Source: Paracoccaceae bacterium
Lineage (GTDB): Bacteria; Pseudomonadota; Alphaproteobacteria; Rhodobacterales; Rhodobacteraceae
Direction of reading: 5' to 3'
DNA: 64,000 nt
Assembly (NCBI GenBank): GCA_022824005.1
Contig: JAJEBG010000035.1
Span: 1-64,000, forward strand
The notes below the pieces were generated by a model that did not search any database, was not told where the DNA came from, and was given only the letters and a program-made list of their open reading frames with translations. Below are positions 19,483-28,862 of this stretch, one piece after another; positions within the stretch are counted from its first letter, which is position 1, and each line of letters starts with the position of its first letter. A program made the translations under genes and the position numbers.

Positions 19483-20350
19483 AGCTTTCTTCTCGGCTTT
19501 GTTGCCGGTTCTGACCATTACAGCCATGATTCTTGCTGTTTGGTATGTGGGGGCTTTCTCACTCAACTCAAAATGGTCTAAGGATCAGGCGGCGCGGGCC
19601 GGCGAGACTCTCACCGTGAGTGAACTCATTGCGAGTACCATGTCCCAAGATCGGCCTCGATTGGCCACACCTCACCAAATCGCCATTGAACTTTGGGACT
19701 CGGTGATCGACAAAAAAGTGACGTCCAAAAGAAGCCTTGTTTTTCATGGTTGGGTGACTCTGTCGGCCACTCTGCTAGGCTTTGTAATCGGCACGGCGCT
19801 TGGAGTCCTGTTGGCGGTTGGGATCGTGCATGACCGAGCGATGAGTCTCGGCGTGATGCCTTGGGCCATCGCCAGTCAAGCGATTCCGATCCTTGCCTTG
19901 GCACCAATGATTATCGTCGTTCTCCATTCAGTCGGGTTGACTGGGCTTTTTCCTAAAGCCATCATCTCAGCCTACCTGAGTTTCTTCCCCGTGGTGGTCG
20001 GCATGGTATCGGGACTTCGGAGTCCTGATCCAATCTCAATGGATGTTCTTCATACCTATGCCGCAAGTCGCTGGCAGATTTTTTGGAAACTTCGATTACC
20101 GGCCTCGCTACCTTATCTCTTTACCTCACTCAAAATCGGTATCGCTGCGTCTTTGGTGGGCGCGATTGTCGGTGAATTGCCCACCGGTGCTGTCGCCGGA
20201 CTTGGGGCCCGTCTGCTGGTAGGGAGTTATTACGGACAGACCGTCCAGATTTGGTCAGCGCTGATTGCCGCGGCGACTCTCGCCGCCCTTCTCGTCGGTC
20301 TCATCGGATGGATACAAAAACTCACTCTTCGTCGAATGGGTATGGATTGA
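19475..20350 (+). CDS. ABC importer permease 1 (pyrimidine cluster)
   Basis: A 291-residue inner-membrane permease of the SsuC/TauC type. The EAA loop that contacts the ATPase is visible as DVLHTYAASRWQIFWKLRLPASLPYLFTSLKIG, followed by SLVGAIVGELPTGAVAGLGARL. The ATG at 19475 overlaps the end of the ATPase gene, and its stop shares a base with the start of the second permease, so translation is probably coupled. An N-terminal hydrophilic stretch after the first membrane segment is longer than usual for this family. Confidence 0.9.
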   Translation: MTRAFFSALLPVLTITAMILAVWYVGAFSLNSKWSKDQAARAGETLTVSELIASTMSQDRPRLATPHQIAIELWDSVIDKKVTSKRSLVFHGWVTLSATLLGFVIGTALGVLLAVGIVHDRAMSLGVMPWAIASQAIPILALAPMIIVVLHSVGLTGLFPKAIISAYLSFFPVVVGMVSGLRSPDPISMDVLHTYAASRWQIFWKLRLPASLPYLFTSLKIGIAASLVGAIVGELPTGAVAGLGARLLVGSYYGQTVQIWSALIAAATLAALLVGLIGWIQKLTLRRMGMD

Positions 20351-21201
20351 TGACATTTTTGGTCACGGCCTTGATCATTTGGCTTTTGGCTTGGCGTCTC
20401 AATGCCTTTCTGGCCATTCAAGCCCAACAAAAGCTGATGGGCTTTGTTGTTCCGGCCCTCTTTGGATTGACGGTGTTGATTATTTGGGAACTTCTGGTGA
20501 TTGGCTTGGCGGTGCCGGGTGTCATCCTTCCCGCGCCCACCGCTATCGTGGTTGCGTTTTCGACGAATATTCACATACTTTGGGACGACTTGGTTCAAAC
20601 TTTTTTCAAGGGAGCATTGGCCGGATACACAATTGGATGTGGGAGCGCTTTTCTGACCGCGATCGCCATTGATCGTTCGACTTTTTTGAAACGCGGACTT
20701 TTGCCGGTGGGGAACTTCCTCGCGGCTTTGCCGATTGTTGGAACGGCACCTATTTTTGTGATGTGGTTCGGTTTTGGTTGGCAATCAAAGGCCGCGGTTG
20801 TCGTCGCAATGGTTTACTTTCCAATGCTGGTCAACATGGTTCAGGGCTTATCGGCTTCAGAGGCGATGCAAAGAGACTTAATGAAGACCTATGGGGCGTC
20901 CTATTGGCAAACGATGGCTAAACTCAAATTGCCCGCCGCCATGCCATTTGCCTTTAACGGGTTGAAGATTTGTACCACATTATCATTGATTGGGGCCATT
21001 GTTGCTGAATTTTTTGGCTCGCCCATCTTGGGAATGGGTTTTCGTATTTCGACGGAAGTGGGACGTCTCGCCCTTGATGTTGTTTGGGCCGAAATCATTG
21101 TTGCTGCCGCCATTGGTACCATGTTTTATGGTTTAGTGACGGGATGTGAGCGTGGGGTGACCTTTTGGCATCCCTCAATTCGGGGCCAATCGGCTCCCTA
21201 A
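20350..21201 (+). CDS. ABC importer permease 2 (pyrimidine cluster)
   Basis: A 283-residue permease paralogous to the preceding one. Its coupling loop is DLMKTYGASYWQTMAKLKLPAAMPFAFNGLKI, followed by SLIGAIVAEFFGSPILGMGF. The start at 20350 (TGATG with the upstream stop) is preferred over two ATGs lying inside the previous gene. Two different permease genes suggest a heterodimeric channel, as in other pyrimidine or hydantoin importers of this class. The binding-protein gene follows after about 20 bases. Confidence 0.9.
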   Translation: MTFLVTALIIWLLAWRLNAFLAIQAQQKLMGFVVPALFGLTVLIIWELLVIGLAVPGVILPAPTAIVVAFSTNIHILWDDLVQTFFKGALAGYTIGCGSAFLTAIAIDRSTFLKRGLLPVGNFLAALPIVGTAPIFVMWFGFGWQSKAAVVVAMVYFPMLVNMVQGLSASEAMQRDLMKTYGASYWQTMAKLKLPAAMPFAFNGLKICTTLSLIGAIVAEFFGSPILGMGFRISTEVGRLALDVVWAEIIVAAAIGTMFYGLVTGCERGVTFWHPSIRGQSAP

Positions 21202-21222
21202 ATCAAGAGAGAGGAAAAGAAC

Positions 21223-22206
21223 ATGAAGAAACTGATCACAGCCATTTTTGGCTTTGCTCTGGCCGCCAGTTCACTGGCGGCGAAAGACGAGGTGACGTTG
21301 CAGCTTAAATGGGTCACGCAAGCACAGTTTGCGGGCTATTATGTGGCCCTCGACAAAGGATTCTATGAAGACGAAAATCTTGATGTGACGGTGAATGCTG
21401 GCGGGCCGGATATCGCCCCACCTCAAGTTCTGGCTGGCGGAGGCGCAGATGTCATTGTTGAATGGGCCCCCGCCGCTCTCGCAAGTCGGGAAAAGGGTTT
21501 ACCGTTGGTGAATATCGCGCAACCCTTCAAGTCATCAGGCATGATGTTGACGTGCACCAAAGCATCAGGAATTTCATCGCCTCAAGATTTCCCTGGACGG
21601 ACGTTGGGAGTATGGTTTTTTGGTAACGAATATCCCTTCCTGAGTTGGATGAGTCAGCTCGGCATTCCCACTGACGGTTCTGATAAGGGTGTGACCGTTC
21701 TCAAACAGGGTTTCAATGTCGACCCCATTCTTCAGGGACAAGCGGACTGCATTTCGACCATGACCTACAACGAATATTGGCAGGTCATTGACGCCGGTAT
21801 TCCTGCCGAAGACCTCATCACCTTCAAATACGAGGATAATGGTGTCGCCACTCTTGAAGATGGTCTCTATGCCGACCAGCGTCGCCTGTCTGATCCGGCC
21901 TTTGTCGACAAAATGGTTCGGTTTGTTCGGGCATCAATGCGCGGCTGGAAATATGCCGAAGAAAATCCCGATGAAGCGGCGGAAATCGTTCTTGATAATG
22001 ACGACACTGGGGCACAGACTGAAGTTCACCAGAAACGCATGATGGGAGAGATCGCCAAGTTGACCGCCGGCTCAAATGGTCAGCTTGATCCTGCTGATTT
22101 CCAACGCACCGTTGACACGCTGCTGGCCGGTGGCTCCGACCCCGTCATCTCCAAACAACCTGATGAAGGGGCTTGGACGCACCAGATTACCGATCAGGCC
22201 CTCTGA
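21223..22206 (+). CDS. NMT1/THI5-like periplasmic binding protein of the ABC importer
   Basis: A 327-residue secreted binding protein. It has a signal peptide (MKKLITAIFGFALAASSLAA) and the family opening VTLQLKWVTQAQFAGYYVALDKGFYEDENLDVTV, typical of ThiY/NMT1 proteins that bind pyrimidine-like ligands. A cytosine-, uracil- or hydantoin-like ligand is likely, since all neighbouring enzymes act on pyrimidines. GAGAGG precedes the ATG. It is the last gene of the cluster and is followed by a hairpin before the convergent truA. Confidence 0.9.
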   Translation: MKKLITAIFGFALAASSLAAKDEVTLQLKWVTQAQFAGYYVALDKGFYEDENLDVTVNAGGPDIAPPQVLAGGGADVIVEWAPAALASREKGLPLVNIAQPFKSSGMMLTCTKASGISSPQDFPGRTLGVWFFGNEYPFLSWMSQLGIPTDGSDKGVTVLKQGFNVDPILQGQADCISTMTYNEYWQVIDAGIPAEDLITFKYEDNGVATLEDGLYADQRRLSDPAFVDKMVRFVRASMRGWKYAEENPDEAAEIVLDNDDTGAQTEVHQKRMMGEIAKLTAGSNGQLDPADFQRTVDTLLAGGSDPVISKQPDEGAWTHQITDQAL

Positions 22207-22223
22207 TCACACAAAAACCAGAG

Positions 22224-22249
22224 CTCGGCCGGCCCCCGTGTCGGCCGAG
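22224..22249 (-). terminator. Hairpin terminator between the ABC binding-protein gene and truA
   Basis: A perfect 8-bp inverted repeat (CTCGGCCG / CGGCCGAG) with a 10-base loop lies between the two convergent genes. On the minus strand it is followed a few bases later by TTTTT, so it should stop truA transcripts; it may also act on the plus strand. Confidence 0.6.
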
Positions 22250-22271
22250 ATCATCATGCCTTGAATCGGAT

Positions 22272-23048
22272 TTACGCTCTCTCAAATGGATCGGGATCGT
22301 AATCAACCCTCTCGAGATATAACCCCTCCGCCGGCGCAACGGTGCCACAGCGCGTTCGGTCGCATGATTGAAACGCCTCTTTAAACTGTGAGATTGTCAT
22401 AAGGCCGGTGCCAACCCGCTCCAGTGTGCCAACAATGCTGCGCACCTGCCGATGCAGAAAACTTCGGGCTTCAAGGCGAATCTGCAACTCACGCTCCCCA
22501 TGGCTTGCCATTCGCTCTTCAATCACGATGCTGTCAAGCGTTTTCACAGGCGAGTTGGCTTGGCATTTAATACTTCTAAAGGTTGAAAAATCGTGTCGTC
22601 CCACCAAAAGGCCCGCCGCCGTGCGCATCGCGTCCACATTTAAGGGCCTCCGCCGCCGCCACGCGAGCCCGGCTTGATGGACAAGAGGTGAGGAACGCAC
22701 CATAATTCGATAGAGATAAGCTCGACGACAAGCTGAAAAACGGGCGCTAAAATCGGCCTCCACCAACGCCGCTTGAACGACGGCAATCGTTTCCAGTCGT
22801 AAATGCCAATTCAACGCATCACGAAGCCGACCCACCTCCCAGACCTTCTGTAAATCACAATGAATCACCTGCCCGAGCGCATGCACACCGCTATCAGTTC
22901 GCCCGGCGGCCACAATAGAGGGCGAAGTGGAGTCAATCTCAGCAATGGCTTTCTCAACCCCCTGTTGCAATGAATTCTGCCCAGTTTGGCTTTGCCAGCC
23001 GACATATCCATGGCCTCTATATTCAAGTATCATTGCAAATCTTGGCAT
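22272..23048 (-). CDS. truA: tRNA pseudouridine(38-40) synthase TruA
   Basis: A 258-residue protein that converts uridines 38-40 in the tRNA anticodon stem to pseudouridine. It has the family start RFAMILEYRGHGYVGWQSQ, the catalytic aspartate in AAGRTDSGVHALGQV, and the C-terminal FLHRQVRSIVGTLERVGTG. The length is normal. In many alphaproteobacteria truA follows def and fmt; neither is upstream here, only a long gene-poor region. Confidence 0.95.
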   Translation of the reverse strand: MPRFAMILEYRGHGYVGWQSQTGQNSLQQGVEKAIAEIDSTSPSIVAAGRTDSGVHALGQVIHCDLQKVWEVGRLRDALNWHLRLETIAVVQAALVEADFSARFSACRRAYLYRIMVRSSPLVHQAGLAWRRRRPLNVDAMRTAAGLLVGRHDFSTFRSIKCQANSPVKTLDSIVIEERMASHGERELQIRLEARSFLHRQVRSIVGTLERVGTGLMTISQFKEAFQSCDRTRCGTVAPAEGLYLERVDYDPDPFERA

Positions 23049-24276
23049 AAGTCACTCATTCGCTCTTGATACCGTGCCTCATCAAATGGCGGCCCCTCAA
23101 TTTACACCAATTTGTATGACTCATTGCAATCAGGAAAGAATCCCCATGCCAACGAGTTCGAAGGCATTCTCCTAAATTGGATAATCACATAGGATCAGCT
23201 AGGTGATTTCAATCTACCCTCGAGTTAAACTAACCCGCCCCTTACCTCTCCCCCCTTGGTTCAACAGGATTCCCTCGAATATTTGATGATGAATGGCGGA
23301 GAGGTTTATCTTAAAAGAATTGGCGTAAAAATGTCATGATTCAACAATTCTTGATCACATATTGCCACGACAGGAAAACAAGCCAGGCAACCGAAGACTT
23401 ATAGAATATCAAGTCTCTCATTTGAGCTTCGTTGCCTCGCACGGCCGAGACCACGGAAAAGGCCCGAATTTCGGTCACCTTATCTCATGGTATCAATCGT
23501 TCATACCACACCCTATTGATTGTGCTTTCCAGAGTGGGCTCGCGGGTAACGGATTCAAGCTAAAACAAGACTCGTGAAACGATTTGCTCGGACATCCATG
23601 CGATTTGAAGACCCATATTGACTTCAAGACTCGGCGACACTAGAGAATCTCTCAATTCCCCATATATGACGGTCAATTCTGGTTTGTGTATGTGGCAGTG
23701 TCGGAGTCTCAAAGATGTCACCCATTTACACAATATGGAAACATTTTTCGGTGATGCGTTTTCACATTCTTGCTGTGAAGATCATGGCCTCAATTGCCGC
23801 CTCCACAGCCGCGTTTGCCTGGCAAGAACCACCACGGGGTCTAAAATTTTTCAAGGATTTGATGAGCACTATTCGGCCTATCGCCGGATTGCACTGAAGG
23901 CCTCCTATTGAGTTTGTTGTGAGAGACCTTCGAGTTGACGGGGATTTCGCTTTCGCCCTCCTTGATCCTCAACGGCCAAGTGGAATTCCGATTGATTGGT
24001 ATAGCACAGTGGAATCGAGCATATTCACGACAAAGAGATAATTTGAGAATTTTGGTATTGAAATGATTGTCTTTTTTGAGCGAGTGCGGGAAATCTGATA
24101 TATCAGAGATGACTGCTTCGGTGCGCCCGACCTATGGTATGCTGGAGGACCTTAGCGCTCAGTGGTGGCAGGTGAGAGGGCAGAGGCACCATCAACCGGG
24201 TCGCTTGACAACATGTTTCTGTATCGCCGCATCAAAGCGTGATGACATTCTTCACTGACCCGGCAAGAGAGCTGAA
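23049..24276. other. Long gene-poor region between truA and the photolyase gene
   Basis: About 1.2 kb without a gene I can identify on either strand and without a recognisable tRNA or known riboswitch. The only candidate is a 47-codon ORF listed separately. Such a long gap contrasts with the compact surroundings and may hold decayed genes or a non-coding RNA. Confidence 0.5.
23754..23897 (+). CDS. Possible small exported protein (47 residues)
   Basis: A short ORF with an N-terminus that looks like a signal peptide (MRFHILAVKIMASIAAST, then AFA-WQEPP) and a short basic mature part. No family is recognised and the ribosome site is weak (TCGGTG). It lies alone in a long gene-poor region and may be chance. 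Confidence 0.2.
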   Translation: MRFHILAVKIMASIAASTAAFAWQEPPRGLKFFKDLMSTIRPIAGLH

Positions 24277-25722
24277 ATGACAGAACAAAATCCAACAATT
24301 ATGCTGTTTCGCGAAGATTTACGAATTCAAGACAATATCGCTTTGACATGTGCGGTTGAAAGAGGAAGCAAAATTCTCTGTCTCTTCGTTGATGACGAGA
24401 AATCTCTTTTTGCCCGAGGCTCGGCGCAAAAGTGGTGGCTCCATCACTCCTTGAAGGCCCTAGAGCGTGAACTTCAGAACAAGATGGACTGTCCTCTCAA
24501 CATCAAATCAGGTTCTACTCAAGAGATTCTGCATTCGGTGATTGCCGCATGCCAAGCCGACCGAGTGTTCTGGTCTCGCCGCTACGCGCCCCATCAGACC
24601 GCAACCGACAAGGAATTGAAAGCTAGCCTTGAAAAAATCGGAGTCAAAGTTGTCAGTTGCAAAGGCCGTTTACTCGCGGAGCCTTGGGAGACTCTCAATG
24701 ACGGCAATCCTTACCGCGTGTTTACCCCGTTCTGGAAACGGATGAAGGCCCATGTCCCGATTGATCAACCCTTGCCAGCACCTAAGAGTGCACATGGCAT
24801 GAAATTACCTACGAGTCTATCAATCGAAGATTTACGCTTATTGCATTCAAACTCAGAATTATGTGCTTCCTTTCATGCCAATTGGCAACCCGGCGAAGCC
24901 GGGGCCTGTCAGCGACTCCAACAATTCTTTGTTAATGGGGCCTCCAATTATTCCAAAGGTCGAGATTTTCCGTCACTGTCCTCCGTCACTCGTTTGTCAC
25001 CACACATTCAGATGGGTGACATCAGCCCTCGCCAAATTTTGTTTGAAGCCACAAGGCAGTTTGAACTCGGCCGCATTGACAACAAGAATTATACCAAATT
25101 TTATTCAGAAATCGCTTGGCGAGAATTCAGCTATAGTTTGCTCTACCATTTCCCAAGCGTGACCGATGAAGAATTTCGACCTGCATTCAAACATTTCCCG
25201 TGGCAAGACAACCGAGCAGGACAATTGGCTTGGGAGTCGGGGCAAACAGGTTATCCGATCGTTGATGCTGGCATGCGGGAGCTCCGCCAAACAGGCTATA
25301 TGCACAATCGAATTCGTATGGTGACCGCATCCTTCCTCACCAAACATTTACTCATTGATTGGCGTGTCGGTATGAAACATTTCTGGGATTTGTTGCTTGA
25401 TGCGGACATCGCGTCCAACACCTTGAGTTGGCAATGGGTCACGGGATGTGGCGCCGATGCTGCGCCCTATTTTCGAATCTTCAACCCCATCCTACAGGCA
25501 CGGAAATTTGATCCAGATGGCGACTATATCCGCCGTTGGGTTCCAGAATTATCACAATTGCCAACCTCTCATCTTGCTGACCCTTGGTTGGCCCCAACCG
25601 ATATTCTAGAAGATGCGGGTGTCCGCCTTGGTGAGACTTATCCGTACCCCATCGTTGATCATGCCTTTGCGAGAGTTCGGGCCATGGACGCTTACAGGGG
25701 TTTAAAGACCACCCCATCATGA
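24277..25722 (+). CDS. phrB: Deoxyribodipyrimidine photolyase
   Basis: A 481-residue FAD light-driven repair enzyme that splits cyclobutane pyrimidine dimers. It has the N-terminal antenna-binding domain (IMLFREDLRIQDNIAL), the linker, and the C-terminal FAD domain with REFSYSLLYHFP, DAGMRELRQTGYMHNRIRMVTASFLTKHLLIDWR, DADIASNTLSWQWVTGCGADAAPYFRIFNP and a closing YPYPIVDHAFARVRAMDAY. These residues match class I CPD photolyases and not cryptochromes lacking the repair site. AGAGAG precedes the ATG. It appears monocistronic. Confidence 0.95.
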   Translation: MTEQNPTIMLFREDLRIQDNIALTCAVERGSKILCLFVDDEKSLFARGSAQKWWLHHSLKALERELQNKMDCPLNIKSGSTQEILHSVIAACQADRVFWSRRYAPHQTATDKELKASLEKIGVKVVSCKGRLLAEPWETLNDGNPYRVFTPFWKRMKAHVPIDQPLPAPKSAHGMKLPTSLSIEDLRLLHSNSELCASFHANWQPGEAGACQRLQQFFVNGASNYSKGRDFPSLSSVTRLSPHIQMGDISPRQILFEATRQFELGRIDNKNYTKFYSEIAWREFSYSLLYHFPSVTDEEFRPAFKHFPWQDNRAGQLAWESGQTGYPIVDAGMRELRQTGYMHNRIRMVTASFLTKHLLIDWRVGMKHFWDLLLDADIASNTLSWQWVTGCGADAAPYFRIFNPILQARKFDPDGDYIRRWVPELSQLPTSHLADPWLAPTDILEDAGVRLGETYPYPIVDHAFARVRAMDAYRGLKTTPS

Positions 25723-25910
25723 GAAAAGATGCGCATCTTTGGACAAAGTTTCACAAGAAATATATTAAAGTGAACATGGATTTTGCCAAACCCCTTTCAC
25801 GGTTGAAATGCACGACATCTTTATCTTTGAATTGATGTGATCATCGGTTTCACCTTAGGCCAGATTCCATTACATTTGACGGCATTTATCGAGTCCCTCG
25901 ATAACAACAT

Positions 25911-28862
25911 ATGTGGAAATATCCCATGGTAAATTCAGGCAACAATTTCAGAGCGACTTTGCAACTTCCGAAAACCGATTTCCCAATGCGGGCCGGCTTG
26001 CCGCAACGTGAACCCGAATGGCTTCAAAGGTGGGAGAAGATCAAAGTCTATGACCGTCTCCGTGAGCGCTCCCAAGGGCGGCCAACTTTCGTGCTGCATG
26101 ACGGCCCTCCCTATGCCAATGGACATCTTCATATCGGTCATGCGCTCAATAAAATCCTGAAAGACATTATTGTGCGCTCGCAACAAATGATGGGGAAAGA
26201 TTCTCGGTATGTGCCGGGATGGGACTGTCATGGATTGCCAATTGAGTGGAAAATCGAAGAGCAATATCTGGCAAGAAAAGCGGCCAAGAGCGATGTCCCG
26301 ATCATTGAACTGCGAGACGAGTGTCGCCAATTCGCGGAAAAATGGATTGCGATTCAACAGGATGAATTCCGTCGGATGGGAGTCACTGGCGATTGGAAAA
26401 ATCCTTATCTGACGATGGATTATGACGCCGAATCTGTGATTGCCTCAGAATTCATGAAATTTGTGATGAATGGGATTCTATACCAAGGTTTTAAACCCGT
26501 TCTATGGTCGACGGTCGAGAAGACGGCTCTAGCTGGCGCTGAAGTCGAATATAAAGAACACCAAACTGACGCCGTCTGGGTGCGCTTTCCCATTGATAGG
26601 GAGAAAAGCCAAGGCTCTAGCGATCTCGTCAATGATGCCTGTGTTTTGATTTGGACAACCACACCTTGGACCCTGCCTTCAAACCGGGCGATCTGTTTTA
26701 ATTCTAACATTCACTACAGTCTCTATGAGGTTGATCGTGCCCCCGACGGCAATCATCTGCAACCGGGTATGCGGCTCCTCATAGCCGACAATTTGGCTCT
26801 GCCATGTATGGACAAAGCGCGAGTGGACTCATTTTCACGACTGCGCAAGGTCTCGGCCGATGAGATTCAACCCTTGGTTTGTAAGCATCCTCTGGCTGGA
26901 ATGGTTGAAGAGACTCAGCCGGAAGAGAATCGTTGGGATTTTCCCGTACCGTTGATTGACGCCAAGCATGTCACGGATGACGATGGCACTGGATTTGTTC
27001 ATACGGCTCCCTCGCATGGTGATGACGATTATCTTGTCGGTCTAAAACACGGTTTGGTGATGTCCAACAATATTGAGGAAGACGGACGTTTTCGTTCCGA
27101 CCTGCCGATATTTGGTGATCATGCCATTTTGCAAGAGAATGGGAAGGAGGGCAGCGCCAATCGCACCGTTATCAAGACGCTTACCGAGTCGGCTTACCTC
27201 GCGGCGCGTCAACGAATCCACCATTCCTATCCTCACAGTTGGCGCTCAAAAGCGCCGCTCATTTATCGTAGCACCTCGCAGTGGTTTGCGGCAATTGATC
27301 AGCCGATCTGTGATGGGATGGAGAGAATCCATGGGCAAACCATCCGCCACCGCGCATTAAATGCCATTGAGAATGCGGTTCACTGGACGCCACCCACAGG
27401 CCGTAACCGCCTCTATTCGATGATTGAAAATCGTCCGGACTGGGTCCTCTCAAGGCAACGCGCTTGGGGCGTGCCTTTGACCTGTTTTACAAAGAAAGGC
27501 TCCAAACCCGACGATGACGATTTCATCCTTCGGGATGCGAAGGTCAATGAGAGAATTGTTGAGGCCTTCAGGAAAGAAGGAGCCAACGCTTGGTATCGCG
27601 AAGGCGCGAAGGCACGCTTTTTAGGACCTGATTATGATCCTCAAAACTATGATCAAGTCTTTGACATTTTGGATGTCTGGTTTGATTCGGGCTCCACGCA
27701 TGCTTTTGTTCTTCGAGACCGCAAAGACGGCCCATCGGATGGCATTGCCGATCTTTATCTTGAGGGCACAGACCAACATCGTGGATGGTTTCAGTCCTCA
27801 TTGCTTCAATCCTGTGGCACGCGAGGCGAGGCCCCCTATAGAGGCGTCTTGACCCATGGATTCACCTTGGATGAGAAAGGCCGCAAAATGGCCAAATCAG
27901 AGGGAAATACCATTGCGCCCGAAGACATTATTCACACTCGTGGTGCTGATATCTTACGTCTTTGGGTTGCCCAGTCAGATTATCGCACCGACTTGAGAAT
28001 TGGCCCCGAGATTCTGAAAGGTGTGACCGATAGTTATCGACGTATCCGCAATTGTTTCCGCTTCATGCTAGGCAACCTGTTCGATTATCATGCCTCTGAT
28101 GAAGTGGGTTTCAATGACTTGCCAGAACTCGAGCGTTGGGTGCTGCATCGACTCGCAGAATTGGATCAGCAGGTTCGGCAGGATTATACCGCATACGACT
28201 TTCAGCGGGTTTTCCAATCCCTCTTCAATTTTGTCAATTCCGATCTGTCGTCTTTCTACTTCGATATCCGCAAAGATACCCTTTATTGCGACTCAGCTAA
28301 CGGGCCTACGCGGCGAGCGGCCCAAACCGTGCTCGACAAACTGCACCGACATCTCACGATTTGGCTGGCACCTATATTGGCCTTTACAGCCGAGGACATC
28401 TGGTTGTCACGTTTTAGCGACGACGAATCATCGGTGCATCTACAGGATTTCCCGCCTTCTCCATCTCATTGGCTTGACCCTGAACTCGCGACGCGTTGGG
28501 AAACCATTCGATGCGTTCGACGCACTGTTACCTCGGCTTTAGAAATTGGGCGTGAAAAAAAAATCATTGGATCAAGTTTGCAGGCCTGCCCAGCAGTCTA
28601 TCTCAGCGATCCATCCATCTACGATCTCTTGAGTCAAGTTCAATTTGCTGACGTCTGCATCACTTCAGACATCTGTTTGAAACTGGACACAGCGCCAAAA
28701 ACAGCTTTTTCATTCGCTGAAACTCCGGGTGTTTCGGTTCAACTTGAAATGGCATCGGGGCACAAATGCCCACGCTGTTGGAAAGTGTTACCTGAAGTTA
28801 AGGATGATGCGACTGTGTGTGAGAGATGCCATCACGTGCTTGCAGAATTAAATGTTGAATAA
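25911..28862 (+). CDS. ileS: Isoleucyl-tRNA synthetase
   Basis: A 983-residue class I aminoacyl-tRNA synthetase. It has the HIGH motif as HLHIGHAL near residue 75, the editing domain (WTTTPWTLPSNRAI; HTAPSHGDDDY), KMAKS as DEKGRKMAKSEGN, and a C-terminal zinc knuckle CPRCWKVLP ... CERCHHVL. The size is usual for bacteria. The true start may be ATG 25926, five codons in, which is preceded by GGAAA. The last 15 bases overlap the end of the convergent ychF gene. The usual alphaproteobacterial partner lspA is not downstream. Confidence 0.97.
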   Translation: MWKYPMVNSGNNFRATLQLPKTDFPMRAGLPQREPEWLQRWEKIKVYDRLRERSQGRPTFVLHDGPPYANGHLHIGHALNKILKDIIVRSQQMMGKDSRYVPGWDCHGLPIEWKIEEQYLARKAAKSDVPIIELRDECRQFAEKWIAIQQDEFRRMGVTGDWKNPYLTMDYDAESVIASEFMKFVMNGILYQGFKPVLWSTVEKTALAGAEVEYKEHQTDAVWVRFPIDREKSQGSSDLVNDACVLIWTTTPWTLPSNRAICFNSNIHYSLYEVDRAPDGNHLQPGMRLLIADNLALPCMDKARVDSFSRLRKVSADEIQPLVCKHPLAGMVEETQPEENRWDFPVPLIDAKHVTDDDGTGFVHTAPSHGDDDYLVGLKHGLVMSNNIEEDGRFRSDLPIFGDHAILQENGKEGSANRTVIKTLTESAYLAARQRIHHSYPHSWRSKAPLIYRSTSQWFAAIDQPICDGMERIHGQTIRHRALNAIENAVHWTPPTGRNRLYSMIENRPDWVLSRQRAWGVPLTCFTKKGSKPDDDDFILRDAKVNERIVEAFRKEGANAWYREGAKARFLGPDYDPQNYDQVFDILDVWFDSGSTHAFVLRDRKDGPSDGIADLYLEGTDQHRGWFQSSLLQSCGTRGEAPYRGVLTHGFTLDEKGRKMAKSEGNTIAPEDIIHTRGADILRLWVAQSDYRTDLRIGPEILKGVTDSYRRIRNCFRFMLGNLFDYHASDEVGFNDLPELERWVLHRLAELDQQVRQDYTAYDFQRVFQSLFNFVNSDLSSFYFDIRKDTLYCDSANGPTRRAAQTVLDKLHRHLTIWLAPILAFTAEDIWLSRFSDDESSVHLQDFPPSPSHWLDPELATRWETIRCVRRTVTSALEIGREKKIIGSSLQACPAVYLSDPSIYDLLSQVQFADVCITSDICLKLDTAPKTAFSFAETPGVSVQLEMASGHKCPRCWKVLPEVKDDATVCERCHHVLAELNVE

